Source: Kitasatospora sp. CB01950 (GTDB lineage Bacteria > Actinomycetota > Actinomycetes > Streptomycetales > Streptomycetaceae). Taken from it: DNA of 64,000 bases. This document shows, piece after piece, positions 42,100 to 50,975 of the stretch. The stretch is from NCBI RefSeq assembly GCF_001905465.1, contig NZ_LISX01000003.1, positions 714,698 through 778,697 of the forward strand. Direction: 5' to 3'. A program made the translations under genes and the position numbers. Position 1 is the first letter of the stretch; every line of letters starts with the position of its first letter. Under the pieces are notes generated by a model, which did not search any database, had not been told where the DNA came from, and was given only the letters and a program-made list of their open reading frames with translations.

Positions 42100-44948
42100 C
42101 CGGCCTGCCCGATCGCCCGAAGGAGCACTTCGGCGAGGTGCAACGGCCTTGCCGAAGGCTCCAGTTGGGTGAGTTGAGTGCGGCAGCTGAGGCCGTCCGC
42201 GAGCAGCAGGGTGCCGGGCGCGGCGGCGCGGACCGCCGGCAGCAGAGCGCGCTCGGCGACGGCCACCGACACCTCGTAGTGGCCGCGCTCGAAGCCGAAC
42301 GCCCCGGCCAAGCCGCAGCATCCGGCATCGAGTTGACGGTTCGTCAGGCCGAGGCGCTCGGTCAGGCGCCGGTCGGCGGCGGTACCGAGGACGGCGTGCT
42401 GGTGGCAGTGCACCTGGGTCATCGCCTCGCCGGTCAGCCGGGGCAGCGCGACCTCGCGCTCGTCCAGGAACTCGGCCAAGGTCCGTACCCGGGAGAGGAG
42501 TTCGAGAGGGCCGTCGAGGAGCTTCGGCCAATCGCCGCGGAGGGTGGCGGTGCAGGACGGCTCCAGGCCGACCACCGGCAGGCCCGGCGGCAGGTGACGC
42601 AGGCTGCGCCGGATCACCCGCCGGGCCGCGTCGAGTCGGCCGCTCGCGATCCGCGTGAGCCCGCAGCACACCGGGCCGCTCGGCAGCTCGACCCGGAAAC
42701 CGAGCTGCTCCAGGACCTGGACGGCGGCCATCGCCGGTGCGGGGTCGAGGAGTTCGGACATCGAGTCGGGCCACAGCAGCACCGCGGGCGCGGCCGGGTC
42801 GGCGGGACGGGCGGCGCGGTGAGCGCGGAACCAGGAGCTGAAACGGCGCTCCGGCAGGGCGGGCAGGGCGCGCCGCGGGTCGATGCCGCCGAGGCGTTTG
42901 AGCAGTGCGCCGCTGAACCGGCCGTGCAGGGCGGCGTTCGCGGCGCGCGGCGCGAGATGCGCCAGGCGCAGCCACAGCGGCAGCAGGCCGAGCGAGTAGT
43001 GGGAGGCCGGTCGAGGCCTGAACCGGTAGTGGTGGTACAGGAATTCGGACCGGTAGGTGGCCATGTCCACCTGAACCGGGCAGTCGCTCGCGCAGCCCTT
43101 GCAGCCCAGGCAGAGATCGAGCGCCTCCCGGACCTCCGGGGAACGCCAGCCGCCGGTGACCAGTTCGCCGCGCAGCATCTCGCCGAGCAGCCGGGCGCGG
43201 CCGCGGGTCGAGTGCCGCTCCTCCTCGGTCACCATGTAGCTCGGGCACATCACACCGCTGCCGGTGTCGACGCACTTGCCGACGCCGACGCAGCGGTGCA
43301 CCGCGTTCAGCAGGCTGCCGGAGTCCTGCGGGTACGCCAGGACGAGCGGCAACTCCCGCCCCGCGAACCGCAGATCGGCGTCCAGCGGGCGCGGGTCGAC
43401 CAGCAGGCCCGGGTTGAGCAGGTTCTCCGGGTCCCAGATCTGCTTGAACCGGGCGAACAGGTCGATCACCTGCGGCGGGAACATCCGGGGCAGCAGCTCG
43501 GCGCGGGCCTGCCCGTCGCCGTGCTCGCCGGAGAGCGAACCGCCGTGCGCCACCACGAGATCCGCCGCCTCGGTGAGGAACTCCCGCATCACCTGCGGTC
43601 GTTCGCGCACCGGGAAGTCGAGCCGCAGGTGCACGCAGCCCTCGCCGAAGTGGCCGAACGGCACGCCGCGCAGTCCGTGACGCTTCAGCAGGGTCCGCAA
43701 CTGCCGCAGATAGGAGCCGAGTTGATCGACAGGGACGGCCGAGTCCTCCCAGCCGGGCCAGGCCGCGCCGCCCGGTGTGCCGTCCGAGGCCGGCGGGAGG
43801 CGGGTGACGATGCCCGCGCCGGCCTCCCGGATCGACCAGAGCGCGCGCTGCTCGGCCGGGTCGGTGACCAGGGCGACGGTCGCGGTGCGTTCTCTCCGCA
43901 CCGCGTCGGCGAGTCCACGGGCCCGGTCGGCGGCCTCGGCGGCGGTGTCGCCGCCGGTCTCCAGGAACAGCCAGCACGCACCGTCCGGGAGGCGGTCGAG
44001 CACCGGCGGACGGGGGCCGGCCGCGAGCAGCGCGGCGACCAGGTCGGCGGCCATTCCCTCGCAGGTCAGTGGCCCGAACGGCAGGAGCGCGGGCACGGCG
44101 TCGGCGGCGGCCGTCTCGTCCGGGTACCCGGCCACCACCAGCGCACGGTACGGCGGTTCGGGCACCAGGCGGACGGTGGCGCCGAGCAGCAGGGCGCAGG
44201 TGCCCTCCGTGCCGGTGACGGCCCGCACCAGGTCGTAGCCCCGCTCCGGGAGCAGCGCGTCCAGCGGATAGCCCGAGCCGCGACGCGGCAGCGTCGGCAT
44301 GGCGCGGCGCAGCAGGGGCAGGTTGCCGGCGGCGAGGCCCTGCAACTCCCGGTGCAGGCGCGGCAGTCGGCCGTGCCCGGACGCGAGGGCGGCGCGTTCG
44401 GCGGGCGGCAGGGGGCCGGTGGCGGTCAGTTCGGTGCCGTCGGCGAGCAGCAGGTCCAGGCTGTGCAGGTTGTCGGAGGTGCGGCCCCAGGCGAGGGAGT
44501 GCGAGCCGCAGGCGTCGTTGCCGATCATGCCGCCCAGCGTGCACCGGCTGTGGGTGGACGGGTCCGGTCCGAACCGCAGCCCGAACTTCCGTGCGGCACG
44601 CTGGAGTTCGTCCAGGACGGTGCCCGGTTCGACCCGCGCGGTGCGGGCGTCCGGGTCCACCTCCAGCACCCGGCCGAGGTGCCGCCGGAAGTCCAGCACC
44701 ACCGCGCCCTGCCCGATGGCCTGCCCACCGATGCTCGTCCCCGACCCGCGCGCCACCACCGGCACCCCGAACTCCCGGCACACCGCCAACGCGGCCCGCA
44801 CATCGTCCACGTCGGCCGGCTTCACCACCCCGCGCGGCACCTGCCGGTAGTTCGACGCGTCCTGCCCGTACACGGCCCGCTCGGCGACACCGAAACGGAC
44901 CTCACCACGGACGACATCGGCGAGGGCGCGGGCGAGATCGGAGGCCAT
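42084..44948 (-). CDS. FAD-binding and 4Fe-4S dehydrogenase (D-lactate/D-2-hydroxyglutarate type)
   Basis: 954 residues. The N-terminal FAD domain (about 30-240) has ARGSGTSIGGQA and STHSRCTLGGMIGNDACGSHS, as in D-lactate and D-2-hydroxyacid dehydrogenases. The middle holds the substrate-side histidines (GHFGEGCVHLRLDF, SGEHGDGQAR). Residues about 545-640 carry two iron-sulfur sets: CVGVGKC...CPSY and CLGCKGCASDCPV. The C-terminal CCG domain is present with VCCGL and DAGCCGLAG. The layout matches the large YdiJ-like class that oxidises D-2-hydroxyacids and passes electrons on through the clusters. ATG 44948. The frame remains open upstream but is covered by the divergent methyltransferase. 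Confidence 0.93.
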   Translation of the reverse strand: MASDLARALADVVRGEVRFGVAERAVYGQDASNYRQVPRGVVKPADVDDVRAALAVCREFGVPVVARGSGTSIGGQAIGQGAVVLDFRRHLGRVLEVDPDARTARVEPGTVLDELQRAARKFGLRFGPDPSTHSRCTLGGMIGNDACGSHSLAWGRTSDNLHSLDLLLADGTELTATGPLPPAERAALASGHGRLPRLHRELQGLAAGNLPLLRRAMPTLPRRGSGYPLDALLPERGYDLVRAVTGTEGTCALLLGATVRLVPEPPYRALVVAGYPDETAAADAVPALLPFGPLTCEGMAADLVAALLAAGPRPPVLDRLPDGACWLFLETGGDTAAEAADRARGLADAVRRERTATVALVTDPAEQRALWSIREAGAGIVTRLPPASDGTPGGAAWPGWEDSAVPVDQLGSYLRQLRTLLKRHGLRGVPFGHFGEGCVHLRLDFPVRERPQVMREFLTEAADLVVAHGGSLSGEHGDGQARAELLPRMFPPQVIDLFARFKQIWDPENLLNPGLLVDPRPLDADLRFAGRELPLVLAYPQDSGSLLNAVHRCVGVGKCVDTGSGVMCPSYMVTEEERHSTRGRARLLGEMLRGELVTGGWRSPEVREALDLCLGCKGCASDCPVQVDMATYRSEFLYHHYRFRPRPASHYSLGLLPLWLRLAHLAPRAANAALHGRFSGALLKRLGGIDPRRALPALPERRFSSWFRAHRAARPADPAAPAVLLWPDSMSELLDPAPAMAAVQVLEQLGFRVELPSGPVCCGLTRIASGRLDAARRVIRRSLRHLPPGLPVVGLEPSCTATLRGDWPKLLDGPLELLSRVRTLAEFLDEREVALPRLTGEAMTQVHCHQHAVLGTAADRRLTERLGLTNRQLDAGCCGLAGAFGFERGHYEVSVAVAERALLPAVRAAAPGTLLLADGLSCRTQLTQLEPSARPLHLAEVLLRAIGQAGHSPG

Positions 44949-45089
44949 CCGCCGATCATCCCAGCCGGGGGCAACCAGCACCGGACGCGGGCCCACGAAC
45001 GGCGGGTCGGCATGGTGGGAGGGGGGTGCTGACGGCTGGCGGATCGGCTTTGCGCGGGCGATCGGTGACGGGCCGTATGCTGCACTCGC

Positions 45090-45737
45090 ATGAAGGGTCT
45101 CGGCGATCAGATCGCGTACTGGAACGGCGTCGGCGCAACGAAGACGTTCACCCACCCGGTGAACCCCGACCGGCTGGCGGAGGTCGGCCCGGACGCGCGG
45201 ATCCTGGACTACGGCTGCGGATACGGTCGCGTCATGGCCGAGCTGAGCGAGCACGGCTTCCGTGACGTGTCCGGTGTCGACCCGTCGCCCGCGCTGATCG
45301 AGCGGGGCCGGCAACTGTGGCCCGAGCTGCGCCTCGCCGTCCTGGAGTCCCCGCCGGCCCTGCCGCACGCGTCGGGGAGCGTCGACGTGGTCCTGCTGTT
45401 CGCCGTACTGACCTGCGTCCCCGACGGCGATGCCCAGGCGGCGTTGGTCGCGGAGCTGCACCGCGTCCTCGCGCCCGGCGGGCTGCTGTACGTCAGCGAC
45501 GTGCTGCTGCAGGACGATGAGCGGAACCGCGACCGCTATGCGGCCCATGCGCGGCAGTTCGGCACTCCGTACGGGGTGTTCGCCACGGACGACGGCGCGG
45601 TGTGTCGGCACCACGAGATCGCCGAGTTGCGCACGCTGCTGTCGGCCTTCGACCCGGTGGACGAGCACCGGTTCGAGGTGGCCACGATGAACGGCCACCG
45701 GTCCCAGGCGGCGCAGCTGCTGGTCCGCAGGCGGTAG
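45090..45737 (+). CDS. Class I SAM-dependent methyltransferase
   Basis: 215-residue soluble enzyme. Motif I for S-adenosylmethionine is ILDYGCGYGRVMAEL (about 38-52), followed by GVDPSPALIERG (the acidic ribose-binding loop) and a later LAPGGLLYVSDVLL strand typical of methyltransferase domain 11/25. The acceptor is unknown. ATG 45090 follows a leader with TGCTGCACTCGC but no strong ribosome site. It is divergent from the FAD/Fe-S gene. No biosynthetic partners are next to it. Confidence 0.9.
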   Translation: MKGLGDQIAYWNGVGATKTFTHPVNPDRLAEVGPDARILDYGCGYGRVMAELSEHGFRDVSGVDPSPALIERGRQLWPELRLAVLESPPALPHASGSVDVVLLFAVLTCVPDGDAQAALVAELHRVLAPGGLLYVSDVLLQDDERNRDRYAAHARQFGTPYGVFATDDGAVCRHHEIAELRTLLSAFDPVDEHRFEVATMNGHRSQAAQLLVRRR

Positions 45738-45768
45738 CCGTCGCGGCGGCGGCGGTTGGGTTGGGGCC

Positions 45769-45915
45769 ATGGAGAACGAACATCCCCTGGTCCGTGACGT
45801 CCTTCCGGAGCCCGTGGACGAACTCGTGGCGCTGCTGGAAGGCGAGGGTGAAGCACAACTGGCGCTTGGTGTACGGGAGGTGCGAGTGGCGGAGGTGCGC
45901 GGGACGGCGGTGTGA
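45769..45915 (+). pseudogene. 48-codon ORF, N-terminal fragment of a small conserved protein
   Basis: ATG 45769 opens a 48-codon frame that begins MENEHPLVRDVLPEPVDEL and has good third-position GC bias. From memory it resembles small actinobacterial proteins that continue with a Cys-containing CxCGDxFC segment. Here the frame stops early, and a shifted frame downstream gives C-A-G-R-R-C, so a frameshift may have removed the end. It lies 31 bases after the methyltransferase. It is short, so this call is tentative. Confidence 0.4.
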
Positions 45916-45948
45916 GCCGCCCCGCGCAGGCCGGCAGTGGGGTGTCGC

Positions 45949-47766
45949 TCAGCCGAGTGGCAGCTCCAGGAGGGCTTCCTCCCCGACCGGGGAGGTGACG
46001 GTGGTGGTGCTGTCCGCCTTGCCGGTGAAGGCGTAGAGCAGGTCGCGGCTGTTGACGACCAGGGCGAGGCGGTGGCCGTCGGGGAGGTCGTAGGCGGCGG
46101 GCTGGAGCGTCCAGCTGAGGGTGCGGTCGGCGCCGGGGTGCAGGTCGGTGGCGGTGAACGGCTCGTGGGTGATGATCTTGGCGTTGCCGTCGGGGGCGAT
46201 GTCGAAGAGGTAGGCGACCAGCGTCAGGGCGTCGGCCTCCTCGGCCCGGGCCGTGAGCCGGAGCTTGGTGGCGCCGCGGATCCGGCGGCCGCCCGCCAGC
46301 GGCTCCGTGGACCAGAGCAGCAGGCGGTCCCGTTCGAAGCCGGCGGTGTCGTACTTCCGGGGGTTGCCGAACCACTCCTTCTGCCCGGTGTCCATGATGT
46401 CGTCCATCGCGGTGGCGGCGGTCAGGTGGCCGGCGGTGAAGTCTCGGGCCCAGCCGTTGGAGGGCTTGTCGGACAGCGTGCCGTCGCCGTTGTGGCCGTT
46501 GCCGTTCAGGTACCACGTCTCGTGGTCGACGGTGGCCTCCGCCCAGGAGCCGAGCGGTTCGCGCCGGGCGGGCTCGGTGATCCGCCGGCCGCCGCCGATG
46601 ACCGGGGCGGTCTTGTAGGTGAACATCACCTGGCTGTTGACGACCGGCCAGTCGGGCACGCCGTTGTCTGCGCCCAGCAGGTGGTGGTCGAGCCAGTCGA
46701 ACGCCTCCCGCGTCGGCGTCAGCAGGCCGGGGAAGGCCACGCCGCCGGGCACGCCGGTGAAGCCGGCGCCCTCGGGGGCGCCGTGGTCGCCGATCCACAT
46801 GTTCAGGTGCTTCGGGACGGTGAGCTTCTCGAAGACGTCGATCGCCTCGCCGGCCGCGAACAGGCTCTCGTGCCAGGTGTTCGAGTAGAAGGTCGGGATG
46901 CCACGGGCGTTGGTGGCGTTCAGGTACGTCTCCGGGGAGCGCACGGTGCCCCACTCCACCACCTTCTCCATGTTCCGCCCGGCCCGGAAGTCCTGGAGGA
47001 CGGCCCACGTCTCCGGGTCGAACCGCTCCGACTCCTTGCCCTTCTCGGCCCCGGTGAACCCGATCAGCAGCTCCACGGCCTTCACGTGGCGGGTGCCGTG
47101 GTCGTAGAGGCTGGTGGCGAGGTTGCCCCAGGTGCTGAGCGCGGCCACGGCGGCGACCCGGCCCTCCTCCGGGTCGTGCGCGGCGACCAGTTGGCTGATC
47201 CCGGAGCCGTAGGACAGGCCCATCAGGCCGACCTTGCCCGGCGCGAACTGCTCCTGCGCATACGTGATGACCTTCGAGCCGTCCGCCCAGTCGTTCGGCC
47301 CGGCGACGTCGATGAACCCGTTGGAGGAGTAGAACACGCCCGCCTTGCCAAACCCTCGTGGGGTGTAGGCCAGGACGTGGTACCCGCGTGCCGCCAGCGA
47401 CAGGTAGCCGGCCATGAACGGCAGCCAGCCGTACGGGTTCCACCCGGCCGGCACGATGACGACCGGGCGCGGCTCCGAGACCTGCTGCTTGATCGCGAAC
47501 GCGGAGAGGCCGACCTCGCCCGCCACGGGAATGCGCGGGAAGGAGATCCCGGCCTGCCGCTTGACGCGGGCGACCAGCTCCGCCAGGTCCTCCGGGAGCG
47601 TGCCGGCCGGCGCGGCGCCCTGGAGTGCCGCGAGCAGCGCCCGGGCGACGGCGAGCACCGCCGGGTTGATGTCGAGGCTTGCGCCGCGCCAGATGCCGTT
47701 GGCCGCGATGTCGGCGAGAGTCGCCTCGGTGATCGCGGCGATCGGCTCTCCGTCTGCTGTGGTCAT
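45949..47766 (-). CDS. CocE/NonD-family alpha/beta hydrolase
   Basis: 605-residue serine hydrolase of the cocaine esterase/X-prolyl dipeptidyl peptidase group. The nucleophile elbow is GLSYGSG, and a later GDHGAPEG holds the catalytic His region. RGYHVLAYTPRGFGKAGVF is a typical oxyanion-side block. The C-terminal third (about 430-605) is the jelly-roll domain of this family (WYLNGNG, LLLWSTEPLAGG, TLQPAAYDLPDGHRLALVVNSRD). There is no signal peptide. ATG 47766 has AGGAAGGG upstream. A GC-rich hairpin sits just before the ribosome site. Confidence 0.9.
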   Translation of the reverse strand: MTTADGEPIAAITEATLADIAANGIWRGASLDINPAVLAVARALLAALQGAAPAGTLPEDLAELVARVKRQAGISFPRIPVAGEVGLSAFAIKQQVSEPRPVVIVPAGWNPYGWLPFMAGYLSLAARGYHVLAYTPRGFGKAGVFYSSNGFIDVAGPNDWADGSKVITYAQEQFAPGKVGLMGLSYGSGISQLVAAHDPEEGRVAAVAALSTWGNLATSLYDHGTRHVKAVELLIGFTGAEKGKESERFDPETWAVLQDFRAGRNMEKVVEWGTVRSPETYLNATNARGIPTFYSNTWHESLFAAGEAIDVFEKLTVPKHLNMWIGDHGAPEGAGFTGVPGGVAFPGLLTPTREAFDWLDHHLLGADNGVPDWPVVNSQVMFTYKTAPVIGGGRRITEPARREPLGSWAEATVDHETWYLNGNGHNGDGTLSDKPSNGWARDFTAGHLTAATAMDDIMDTGQKEWFGNPRKYDTAGFERDRLLLWSTEPLAGGRRIRGATKLRLTARAEEADALTLVAYLFDIAPDGNAKIITHEPFTATDLHPGADRTLSWTLQPAAYDLPDGHRLALVVNSRDLLYAFTGKADSTTTVTSPVGEEALLELPLG

Positions 47767-47786
47767 ACGAACCGCCCTTCCTGAAA

Positions 47787-47817
47787 CCCCGGACGCCCGG
47801 GAGGGCGTCGTCCGGGG
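47787..47817 (-). terminator. GC-rich hairpin between the 47974 gene and the CocE gene
   Basis: CCCCGGACGCCC and GGGCG-TCG-TCCGGGG form a long stem with a small bulge. On the minus strand it is followed by TTTC and, 20 bases on, by the CocE start. It could end the upstream transcript or act as an attenuator in the CocE leader. Confidence 0.55.
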
Positions 47818-47973
47818 CTGATCATGGGCCGGAGCGGAACCGTCGAAACGGAGAGGCGGTCAGTTGTACCCGAACGGGTTGTTGTGGGCGGGAGTTGACG
47901 ATCGCAGGTTGACGAAAGGGCCGGAAGACGGCGGTTCGCCGATGATCGGACGATCGGTCAAGCCTGGTGCAGG

Positions 47974-48780
47974 TCAGGCGGATTCGGCCACCGGGCCGGG
48001 CTGCTGAGGAACGGTGATCGCGGCAGGCTCGGAGGCGGCGGGCTGCTGCTTCGTGAGGGGACCGCCGGAACCGGTGGTCGGCTCGGGCCCGGTCGGCGAA
48101 GTCGGGGCCGTGGGCTGGATCTTGTCGTCGCGTTCGTCGTCGCCCGCCCCGTCGCGGGTGGTGAGGACGGTGTCGAAGATCTCGCGGAGCTTGTCGGTCG
48201 CCTGCTTGGAGAACAGTCCGCACAGCCCGGCGATCCCGGCGAAGCCGTACGGATTGGTGGCGGTGCCGTCCGTGCCGTTGGCGAACAGGCCGCCGCGCAG
48301 CAGGAAGTAGACCAGCAGCGCGAGGGCGCCGCCGATCGCCGTGCGCAGCAGGTACCAGGGCAGCCAGCTCGGCAGGAGTTGGCGGTTGCCCGCGTAGGTG
48401 GCGAAGGAGGTCGCGGCGTGCACGAAGCTGCCGAGCCCGCTGGCGGCCAGGACGGCGATCAGCATCGCGGTGTTGGAGGTCAGGTGCCAGGGGCCGAGGC
48501 CGAACACCGACCACAGCTCCGGGTCGCCGGCCGGCGCGCGTTCGGCGGTCAGCGTGGTGAGCGGCGTCCAGACGCTGATCAGCGCGGCGATGCAGATGAA
48601 CGCCTCGGCGAGCAGCATCACGCCGAGCAGCAGGACCGCCCAGCCGGCCATCTGCTGCTGGGGCGGGAGTGGGGCGACCTGCCCCGGCGCGGGGCCGCCG
48701 TCGGCGGCGAACGGGTCCGCGAGGGCATCCGGGGCGGAACTCGGAGTGGGATCGGCCGCCGGGGAGACAGGGAGAGTCAT
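47974..48780 (-). CDS. Integral membrane protein of unknown function
   Basis: 268 residues. A Pro/Ala-rich N-terminal tail (1-42) leads to four hydrophobic helices (about 44-68, 100-122, 143-162, 178-195), and a Thr/Pro-rich soluble C-terminus follows (about 215-268). Conserved-looking inner segments are GSFVHAATSFATYAGNRQL, SWLPWYLLRTAIGGALAL and NPYGFAGIAGLCGLFSKQATDKLREIF. I know of similar membrane proteins in bacteria without assigned function. ATG 48780. The promoter gap upstream carries the palindrome CGACGGTTCGTCA. Confidence 0.7.
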   Translation of the reverse strand: MTLPVSPAADPTPSSAPDALADPFAADGGPAPGQVAPLPPQQQMAGWAVLLLGVMLLAEAFICIAALISVWTPLTTLTAERAPAGDPELWSVFGLGPWHLTSNTAMLIAVLAASGLGSFVHAATSFATYAGNRQLLPSWLPWYLLRTAIGGALALLVYFLLRGGLFANGTDGTATNPYGFAGIAGLCGLFSKQATDKLREIFDTVLTTRDGAGDDERDDKIQPTAPTSPTGPEPTTGSGGPLTKQQPAASEPAAITVPQQPGPVAESA

Positions 48781-49013
48781 CGAGGAGTTCGCCTTCCGGT
48801 CCGGTGGTGCACGAAAGGAAGTGCACGGAGGTGGCGCGGCCGGAGCCGGGCGCGGGGAGGGACTCTACCCTCCCGGACCGACCCGACGGTTCGTCAGGAC
48901 ACCCGGGTGGAACGCGAGATGGCGTCGCCCTCGGCGCGGAAGGCCCGACAGGACCGGCCCCCTCGGTGAGTGCTTACCCGTCAGGGGCGCGCGGAAGCGC
49001 CGGCCGGGGGAGT

Positions 49014-50006
49014 TCAGCGGCGGGCCAGCCGGGAGAACTTGGCGACCTCGAAGGTGGCGTACGAATTCGACGCCAGCAGCGAGAACTTGATGCCCTCGCG
49101 GCCGTCGGGCCGCTTGTAGCCCTCCGGCAGGAAACGCTTGTAGTGTTCGGCGGCCCGCTGGAAGAACTGCGGGCGCTCGGCGCGGGTCAGACAGCCCGGC
49201 AGGTCGAAGACGAACAGGTAGTGGCGGACCATCCGGGTGAACAGGTGCGCCCGCAGCTCCGGGTGGACGGGCGGGGCCTCGGCGGGCCGGGCGTCCAGCA
49301 GCTCGAAGCTGCCCTCGTAGCGGTCGAACAGGTCGAAGTGGGAGGCCCCTTCGCTGCCCGCCGGGTGCAGGGTGTGGCGGCGGCGGATGGTGACGCACTC
49401 GCGGTCCAGCACCGCGATCCGGGAGGCGGCCAGCAGCGAGCGGTGCACCGCCGGGACCTCCTCGTAGAAGCCGTCCGGGAAGACCGGGGCGGTGCCGGTG
49501 CGCAGCAGCCGGTCCCAGATCAGCGGTGGCGCGCCGAACAGCTCCGGGTGCTCGTCCGGGCCGAACACCTCCGGCCCGACGGTGGCCAGCAGCTCGGCCG
49601 CGTTGCCCTGCCACACCTTGCCCCGGTACTCGCGGTTGTGGCCGAACAGCAGCAGATCGACCTCACCGGTCTCGGCGAGGCGGGCGGCCATCGCCTCCAG
49701 CGCGTCCGCCGACAGCAGGTGGTCGGCGTCCAGGAACAGCAGGTAGTCGCCGCGCGCGTGCGTCGCGCCGGCCATCCGGGCCCGCCCGATGCCGGGCTCC
49801 GCGTCCAACCGCAGCACCCGTACCCGGGCGTCGCGCAGTTCGTACGCCTCCACCAGCCGCTCCTCCGGGCAGTGCGGGGAGGGCGTCTGGACCACGATGA
49901 TCTCGAACTCGCGGAAGGACTGCCCGAGCAGGGAGTCGAGACACTCCTTCAGTTGTTCCTGCTCGTCGTAGGCGGGGAGAACGACGGTGATCAGTGGTGG
50001 GGCCAT
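49014..50006 (-). CDS. GT2-family glycosyltransferase
   Basis: 330 residues from ATG 50006; the earlier GTG/ATG codons of the same frame lack support. The GT-A fold begins with LITVVLPAYDEQEQLKECLDSLLGQ and has the metal/nucleotide motif LFLDADH (DxD) at about 90-96. The second half (about 200-330) is helical with an RRHTLHP segment and resembles teichoic-acid or CDP-glycerol transferase-associated domains. No membrane helix is seen. It transfers a sugar from a nucleotide donor to an unknown acceptor, perhaps a wall polymer. It stands alone. Confidence 0.88.
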   Translation of the reverse strand: MAPPLITVVLPAYDEQEQLKECLDSLLGQSFREFEIIVVQTPSPHCPEERLVEAYELRDARVRVLRLDAEPGIGRARMAGATHARGDYLLFLDADHLLSADALEAMAARLAETGEVDLLLFGHNREYRGKVWQGNAAELLATVGPEVFGPDEHPELFGAPPLIWDRLLRTGTAPVFPDGFYEEVPAVHRSLLAASRIAVLDRECVTIRRRHTLHPAGSEGASHFDLFDRYEGSFELLDARPAEAPPVHPELRAHLFTRMVRHYLFVFDLPGCLTRAERPQFFQRAAEHYKRFLPEGYKRPDGREGIKFSLLASNSYATFEVAKFSRLARR

Positions 50007-50050
50007 GGGCGGGAGGCTAGGGGCGGGGACAGCCTCAGGCAAAGGTCGGA

Positions 50051-50068
50051 AGCCGCTCTAAAGCGGCT
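50051..50068. other. Hairpin in the GT2 upstream region
   Basis: AGCCGCT-CTAA-AGCGGCT is a perfect 7-bp stem 45 bases upstream of the GT2 start. TCCGGACA (50071-50078) and TGTCCGGA (50135-50142) form a wider inverted repeat next to it. The gap also holds CTGACTATTCGTCAG (50167-50181). Confidence 0.55.
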
Positions 50069-50252
50069 ATTCCGGACAGTGGCCACGGGAAGTTCGCCGA
50101 ATCTTCACCAAACGAACACGCCCGTGCGATGAAATGTCCGGATAGGGTGCGGAACGCCGCGACTTGCTGACTATTCGTCAGATGTACGCATGGTGGCGGA
50201 GCTGCACACACACCGTGCCGAAGGCGCCCGAGCGGCCGTGCGCCCGCCCCGC

Positions 50253-50975
50253 TCAGTACCAGTTGTGGGCCTGCCAGAACGACCACGCCGCACACGGGCT
50301 GCCGTACGTCTGGTTCATGTACTGCAGGCCCCACTTGATCTGGGTCGCCGGGTTGTCCCGCCAGCCCGCGCCCGCCGACGCCATCTTCGAACCCGGCAGC
50401 GCCTGCATCAGGCCGTACGCGCCCGAGGACGGGTTGGTCGCGTGCACGTTCCAACCGCTCTCGCGCTCCACGATGTTGGTGAAGCACTGCAACTGACCGG
50501 CCGGCACGAGTTGCGCCGCGATCTGCTGCGGCGTCCCGCCGAGCGCCTTCGCGACGGCGGACGCGGAGACGGACGGGGATGCGGACGGGGACGGCTTGGC
50601 GGTCGGTGCCGCCGCGCGCTGCTGCGAACGGGACGCCGCCTCGCTCCGGGCCTTCGCCTCCGCCGACGCCTTCGCCTCGGCGCTCGCACTCGCGCTCGTC
50701 TCCGCGTCCGCCTTGGCCTTCGCCTCCTCCTCGGCCTGCGCGCTCGCACCGGCGCTCGCGTTCGCCTCGGCGGCGGTCGGAGTCGCGAGGGCGTCCGACG
50801 CGAGCTGCTGACCGTTCGCCGACGCGGCCGAGGCCTCGGCGGGACCGGAGTGCTGCGGCAGGGCGATGGCCAGCGCGGCCGTGCCCGCGACCGCGAGAGT
50901 CGCCACACCCGACACCACGGCGCGGCGGTGACGGCGGAAACTCCCCGAGAGGCTGGACGTGCTGGGATGCGGCAT
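50253..50975 (-). CDS. Secreted SLT-domain (lytic transglycosylase-like) protein
   Basis: 240 residues from ATG 50975. Signal peptide about 1-48 (AVVSGVATLAVAGTAALAIA). The middle (about 55-140) is a long Ala/Glu/Lys/Ser low-complexity coiled-coil stretch. The C-terminal domain (about 150-240) contains ERESGWNVHATNPSSGAYGLMQ with the catalytic Glu of SLT-type lysozymes and ends with AAWSFWQAHNWY, the ending common to Streptomyces wall-lytic SLT proteins. It should cut peptidoglycan glycan strands. I looked for a c-di-AMP riboswitch upstream, which such genes often have, and did not see one. Confidence 0.92.
   Translation of the reverse strand: MPHPSTSSLSGSFRRHRRAVVSGVATLAVAGTAALAIALPQHSGPAEASAASANGQQLASDALATPTAAEANASAGASAQAEEEAKAKADAETSASASAEAKASAEAKARSEAASRSQQRAAAPTAKPSPSASPSVSASAVAKALGGTPQQIAAQLVPAGQLQCFTNIVERESGWNVHATNPSSGAYGLMQALPGSKMASAGAGWRDNPATQIKWGLQYMNQTYGSPCAAWSFWQAHNWY

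Noticed and set aside
41610..45032. Plus-strand open frame of 1,140 codons
   Set aside because: It is the antisense shadow of the FAD/Fe-S gene; it is rich in Gly/Arg/Gln with no domain pattern.
42084..45770. Very long minus-strand open frame of 1,228 codons
   Set aside because: Only 42084-44948 is the FAD/Fe-S protein. The extra codons upstream are the reverse of the methyltransferase gene, and ATG 44948 is a good start for the family.
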